From assembly GCA_013433145.1 (NCBI GenBank), contig CM024188.1, positions 2,790,001-2,854,000 on the forward strand: 64,000 nt of DNA. Direction: 5' to 3'. The notes beneath the pieces are model-generated. The model did not search any database, was not told the origin of the DNA, and was given only the letters and a program-made list of their open reading frames with translations. The position numbers and the translations under genes were made by a program. The DNA comes from Ascaris suum (Eukaryota; Nematoda; Chromadorea; Rhabditida; Ascarididae). Below are positions 59,012 through 64,000 of this stretch, one piece after another. Position 1 is the stretch's first letter. Every line of letters starts with the position of its first letter.

Positions 59012-60216
59012 ATGACTGCAGTAAGCGAGAGGATTCAACAACTATCACGATCTGCTTATACGAGATCAACGACTTCAAATGAGCAAAATGTAGACGTTCA
59101 TAATCTATCACTGAGAATGGACAGAAGTGAAATACGAATATGCAATCAGGAGCTCGAACTGTGTAAACACTTCGCTCATGGTAAGCATATTTTTCGCAAG
59201 AGAACACTCGAATGTTTGTTTTTGTCATAACCAAACTAGCTCAGTATCGATTGTAATAAAAGAATGCTTCATATGTAACAAAGCCACGGCGTTAACGAAT
59301 GTGATTGAATTATTCATGAGTATATGTAATTGTATACAAATCTTCATTGAGTAAGAGAGTTGATAGGACGTTGTCCAATACTGGACGCACGGTTTGTGGT
59401 GGAGAGGAAAGATGTTATCATAAAATGTTGTTTGGTGAGCTGCGATGCAGAAAGGTTAATAACAAAGAAATATGCCTCATTGAACTATTTCCCAGAGATT
59501 TCTCAAATTGATACAATTATTGAAATAAGACTAAATTGACCAAATAAGAATGTTGGCTTAGGGAAATTGGAGAGGATAATCGTGGAAACTCTGATGAATA
59601 AATTTGGTTCAGAAAAATTCTTACTCACTCTTCGAAGGTGAAATGCTACGGAAAACAAGTCAGATTCCTTAGCAGATTTGTTTGACGCCACATGATGTTC
59701 ACCAGAGATGGCATGCCCCAAGGCCGCAATGGGCCTAAACTTGTCGGTGCTGACATCAATGCTCGATGAGTCTTGAGGACTTCCAGAAAGTTTTCAAAGT
59801 TCAGGCACGCAAGAGTCAGTGGAACCCAAAACTCGAAAAAGGCTAAGTATATCAGGCAAACTCTGAAGGCTTGTGCGTTTCGAATTTTGAGGTCGTGGGA
59901 ACTTTCCAAGAAGGTTCGAAGTTCAGATATTTTCTGAACAGATCTGTTCTAAGAGATCGCAAATGTTCATATTTACCACCGGCCCACTATCCATTTCGCA
60001 TTAGCGCCAATGCGCTGCCTCAGAGGTGATATCGGCATGGAACTGTGGCAAAGATTCGCCTCATCGCATTCATTTTGGTTGCAAGTTATGCTTTATTTTT
60101 ACTCATATATGACAATAATAAAGCAAATTCCAAGTGAAAGGATGATTCATATTATCTTCGGGCACTGTTCTAACACCGTCTTTTTTCTCTTCACCATCAT
60201 TTCCGCTCAGCAATAA
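59012..60216 (+). CDS. Candidate three-exon gene, 155-residue predicted membrane protein
   Basis: A TTTCGCCTCAG acceptor (58981-58990) lies 21 nt before the ATG at 59012, the usual place for splice-leader addition. Exon 1 (59012-59180) reads MTAVSERIQQLSRSAYTRST, then SLRMDRSEIRICNQELELCK, and ends CATG|GTAAGC. Intron 1 is 64 nt (acceptor AGCTCAG), and exon 2 starts 59245 in phase: SIVIKECFICNKATALTNVI. Exon 2 either stops at TAA 59354 (92 residues) or uses donor TTGA|GTAAGA at 59350. In that case it joins in phase to exon 3 (60024-60216, acceptor CTGCCTCAG), which adds two hydrophobic segments (FWLQVMLYFYSYMTII and VFFLFTIIS). Exon 1 is the firmest part. Exon 3 lies within the intron of an opposite-strand candidate gene. 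Family unknown. Confidence 0.4.
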
Positions 60217-60502
60217 CTGATTTCGTAGTATATATGCGTCAAATGAAACACGTGGAAGAAAATTTTTTCATTGGAACTTACCTCTTTGGTTCTCTTTTTC
60301 TATCTTTTTCCAAATCATCCTTTATCGACCGCAAATTGTTCATTTCCATTATATTCCTCTCTTCGACAATTTGTTCGCACCAAATGCGAGTGTAATGATC
60401 TTTAAAACACGCTATGCACAGAAGGTCTTGAATATATGCGATGGAATATATGCTTGAAGATACGCCTGTGCTACGGACACGCTCAGTAACACTGCTTAGC
60501 AT
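59852..60502 (-). CDS. Candidate two-exon gene, 100 residues
   Basis: Exon 1 (60502-60282) starts MLSSVTERVRSTGVSSSIYS, continues with LLCIACFKDHYTRIWCEQIV and a charged helix (SIKDDLEKDRKREPKR), and ends AAGAG|GTAAGT, a perfect donor. Exon 2 (59933-59852) follows ATCTGTTCAG and reads in phase KYLNFEPSWKVPTTSKFETH to TGA. The intron is 348 nt. The four Cys in exon 1 do not match a zinc-binding pattern I know. The frame stays open about 18 codons upstream of the ATG, into the edge of the RTE relic. It overlaps exon 3 of the + strand candidate at 59012-60216, so at most one model is fully right. Family unknown. Confidence 0.35.
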
Positions 60503-60509
60503 TGGTTTT

Positions 60510-61510
60510 GGCTTGATCCGCCAATGGCAGCAATCTTCCGTGACGTTGTCGCATCCATAAGAATGATATTAGAGAATTGCGCCATAGTGGAAATGCGCCT
60601 TTACGCAGATGCCTTTGCGCGATACGATGAAATCAAGGATTTTTTTTTTAAAATGACACCACCAGCGACACTTCGCAACGGATAGCGAACACCATTCTCA
60701 AAGCTTTTGGAAGTTGATGGCAAATATCTTGCTTGTACACTGTTTGCTTTTGACAATCTACACCTTAGAGAAAACATCAGTGCAGTCGAGCAAATGTTGC
60801 AAGAATTAGCGAGGAAAGGAACAAAGAGTGCTTTGGAAGTGAACCATTCGTAAACAAAACTTATCTGCTCAGTAAATCTACGAAAGATAGGAAAAAATGG
60901 TGAAGAGGCAATCGAAGATGTCGAACGTTATGTATGTCCTATAGATAAGTTAACATGTGCAGTGATCTCATGTAAAAAATTTCAGGAATGCAGACAGCAA
61001 AGCTGGCTGAGGTTTGAATGGAAAGGAGTGCTATAAGGAACTCTCGAAGCGGAAACACCAACATATGTCTCCAAGTCTACGGTCTAATCTGTAATGTTGT
61101 GTGGAAGTGAGACAGTCCCCAGCAACAGCAGAAGAAAGGGAGCTCAACTGAGAGTTAGAGCCATGAAAGATTGATGTGAGGCAGACTTCTCGCTAGGAGA
61201 GCACTTTCCGAGGCAAGAAATCGGAAAACAAGTGGTATTTGAGATGTTGTACAACAAAGTAGAAAAAAAAGTTGAAACGGGCGGGGCATTTATGCCGCAT
61301 GCAGGATTGCCAGTGGATAGCAGGAGTAGAGTATTTATCTGGATCTCTCGGGAAGTTAAACTGCCCTTCGAAGGGCCATCGAGAAGATCAGAACATTTTA
61401 TCAAAGAAAACTAAACTAGATCTATAAATAGTGGAGAAGGGTGGCAGACGACAAAAACAAATGGTCAAAAATTCTTGGAGGCCGAAAACGGCGCAACTCG
61501 ATATTAGATA
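60510..61510 (+). mobile_element. Decayed RTE-type non-LTR retrotransposon, 3' part of the reverse transcriptase
   Basis: Across shifting + strand frames the translation follows the second half of nematode RTE reverse transcriptases in order. The order is a region ending VEMRLYADAFARYDEIKD (60510-60640), PATLRNG then TAG, LLEVDGKYLACTLFAFDN (about 60710-60760), ISAVEQMLQELARKGTKSAL, VERYVCPIDKL, a WLRFEWKGVL segment, VMLCGSETVP, and a C-terminal WISREVKLPFEGPSRRSEHF (about 61336-61400). The catalytic Y/F-A-D-D box is changed to FAFD. At least five stops or frame changes are present. The 5' part (endonuclease, RT palm start) is missing, as in 5'-truncated copies. Not functional. Confidence 0.72.
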
Positions 61511-61550
61511 TACATCAACTGTCGCCAGTGGTATTAGATATACATCACTG
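61503..61550 (+). repeat. Short tandem repeat, period 30
   Basis: attagatatacatca occurs at 61503 and 61533 with ctg following both. It lies at the 3' edge of the RTE relic. Confidence 0.8.
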
Positions 61551-64000
61551 TTCGCATATTTCGTGTGCACATAATTTGCCAACTCATGTAGTATAAGGTG
61601 AGTATATAATCGAGTATGCCCTTATGAACAGAAATGCATGTACATTTAGCGGGAATAAAAGCATTTTCGACTGCACGGTCCGAGAAATGCACAACACTAA
61701 ATGCGTCTTCTTATATTTTTATGGATTTAGCATACCATTATCTTCCACCACAATACCTCATATAGATTAAATTTGAGTCGAGTTGAATCGAACTAAATGG
61801 AATTGAGGAAAATTTGTTCAAAAAAAAATTTTTTTTTTTTAATGCGCATAGCAATGAAAATATATAGGTGCACATAAGCAACGAACACACAAACGTCTAA
61901 AAACCCGTTTGAATGCATTGTAGTTATAGCGAAAGAATGAAAACTACTAGAGGATGCGTTGACCGGTTGCATATAAATAATCTTTGCACAAATTCAAGTA
62001 GGAGAAAACTTTTATCGTCAAAGAATGCCAAAAAGGAAACGCATACATATGCAAATATGAGGATATTTGCATCTATGAGGATCATGCAAGGAATCAATCA
62101 ATGTTTTCACTGAGAAGTATACTCATGAAATGTTTGATATTTCAAATTTATGTGAAATGATTTCCATCATTCAATAAGTTTCTAAGAAGAAAGCGTAATG
62201 CATCATATAAAACATTCCGAATCAACTCTCAATCTCTTCGTGTTGTTTTTCGCTAACTCGAATGTGATTCTTGAACATCGTGAAATGTGTAAACCTGCAC
62301 TTTCCATTTGATCAATGGTGACCATCCATTCACGCTATTGTTTGTCTGTCTGCAAACCCATTCGATACTTTCAATGTGCGATTCAAGGCAGTAGTGACGG
62401 TGAAATTCTATGAGCATGACCTATACTATCGGGCAACCTTTCCGCACCCGCAGCCTCCTATAAATCGCCTAATTTCTCTACCGTGTTAGCCACTGAAGAA
62501 AGGTTTTTTTGCTCAGTGATCACACCGATGAACATTTTTCTTTTCATCTTGGAATTTGGAATCTATAAAAAGCAAAAATAGTCTGAAAAATTCTTATCTA
62601 ACCAACCTATTTTGCCATACCTCCTTGTCACTCTATTTCTAAATTAAATTTGCCTTATTATAGCGGAACTCATCGTGATCGGTTGATGGCCTTTTAAAGT
62701 ATTGCACGGTTTCATAGATCGCGTCTGTATTTTAGAGTGCTTCCTATCAATCGCCAATTTTAAATGAACGAATAAAGTTCGAAGCGGTATGAACATCTTG
62801 AACTTAATGATTCTACAGTTAGCTATAGGTAGTAGTTAAATAATAAAGGTCTCTCTACTATCTCATAGAACTTGAAACGAAGCCGTGCCAGCTCCTCTGA
62901 AATCTCACTACTTGGCCATACTACTTATGCAACAAACTCATGAACCTTGCGAGACTGATGATCTAGAACGAAACGTCCACAGGTGGTTTCCATCCGCATT
63001 TCGAACACTGCTGCGCTCATGAGGCTTTAATTCCTACATGCTTCTGCAGATTTGCATCAGCACAGCGAGTTGTGGAAGCACCGTCTCTCTGGTACACGCA
63101 CGTAGGTGTCTGCCTATCCGGTAGTTTCAATTCTGGAACCAATGAGATTGAACATCCAAAATTTGCTGAGCATATGCCATATTTAGAGGTTGATTTATGA
63201 CCTTTAGATTGACTTATAGCAATTTAAAAATGACATATGGAAGTCATTATGCAACTGATCAGGTCGCACTTTATACTTGTTGAGGTCAAGAATCCGACTT
63301 GCATAAATGACCGACCCATTGAAAATTAAACCGAATTGTCAAACGTATTTAATTATTTCCTGGCAGTTTATCAAGCTTTCTAGTTTTGTTGACGAGGATT
63401 GCAGAAACGCATATCACGCCGATTCGTTTGCATTCCTCCTTCACTGAATTTTTCCATGCTTTTGCAAAAAAATTGCAATTAGAGCTATGAAATGTTGCGA
63501 TAATAATATAATCGCAATGCAATGAAATTCCACTTTTCCTTCAAGCTGTTTGGTCAAATTTGAATTAAGTTATAAATATTTAAATGCTTCAAAAAAAAAA
63601 GACGACACATGTTTTGCATTGGTGGAATTTCCGCTTTACAACGATCGAATCGTATAAAAGGTAATTATTCGGCGAATAATTGTAAGAGTAACGGATCGGT
63701 TAAAACATAAAAGCACTATCTTGCATATTTTATTATTAATTGCCAATTTATGAAAGTGACTGAGAAGATAAGGAGAATGCAGAAGTTCGCATCATTATTA
63801 GCATCCTTTTGAATGCTTCTCCATTAAAAAAAAATTTTTTTTGTGGATTATCATTACTGATTTGTTCTTAAGTATAAAGTGATAAACAATCATTCTATAG
63901 ACTACAAGGTACAGTTTATTAGTCATCGTTTTCTTCAGATCTAGTTTTAGGCTTTACATTTACTGTGGCGCAGATGGCGTTTATCGATTGATTAGATTTA
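61511..64000. other. No supported gene downstream of the RTE relic
   Basis: AT-rich with mixed short frames. GC rises modestly at 62880-63140 without an open frame that has splice support. Confidence 0.5.

Overview
The window looks like nuclear DNA of a nematode, most likely a clade V (rhabditid/strongylid) species. It is AT-rich, with long homopolymers, (TA)n/(CA)n/(CT)n microsatellites and no operon-sized bacterial ORFs. Splice sites follow the nematode pattern (TTTTCAG acceptors, GTAAGT donors, some introns of 40-90 nt). It also holds a decayed RTE-type non-LTR retrotransposon of a kind common in parasitic nematodes. The exact species cannot be read from the sequence.

The one gene I recognise with certainty is a six-exon TMEM41B orthologue (ER VTT-domain scramblase) on the + strand, 9337-14283. 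A likely trans-splice acceptor lies 0.12 kb upstream of it. The second well-supported gene is a two-exon minus-strand gene (30504 to 29173) for a 230-residue protein I cannot assign. It has matching splice phases and a poly(A) signal.

The rest is intergenic or intronic DNA with small candidate genes. I assembled these by hand from ATG, coding-like codon pattern and splice signals that agree in phase: 1234-1629 (+), 6305-6094 (-), 27983-27079 (-, secreted Cys-rich), 44014-44374 (+), 48544-48729 (+, secreted), 59012-60216 (+) and 60502-59852 (-). None has a recognised family, and all need transcript evidence.

Decayed coding DNA is also present. A minus-strand pseudogene tract at 46.56-47.17 kb was broken by a 29-bp tandem duplication and in-frame stops. 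An RTE relic lies at 60.5-61.5 kb (+). A diffuse minus-strand coding-like tract lies at 14.6-19.0 kb. The segments 19-22 kb, 23.6-26.4 kb and 30.6-43.9 kb are mostly AT-rich and show no gene I can support. Functional links between the genes cannot be inferred; apart from TMEM41B the window reads as a gene-poor, repeat-eroded part of a nematode chromosome.
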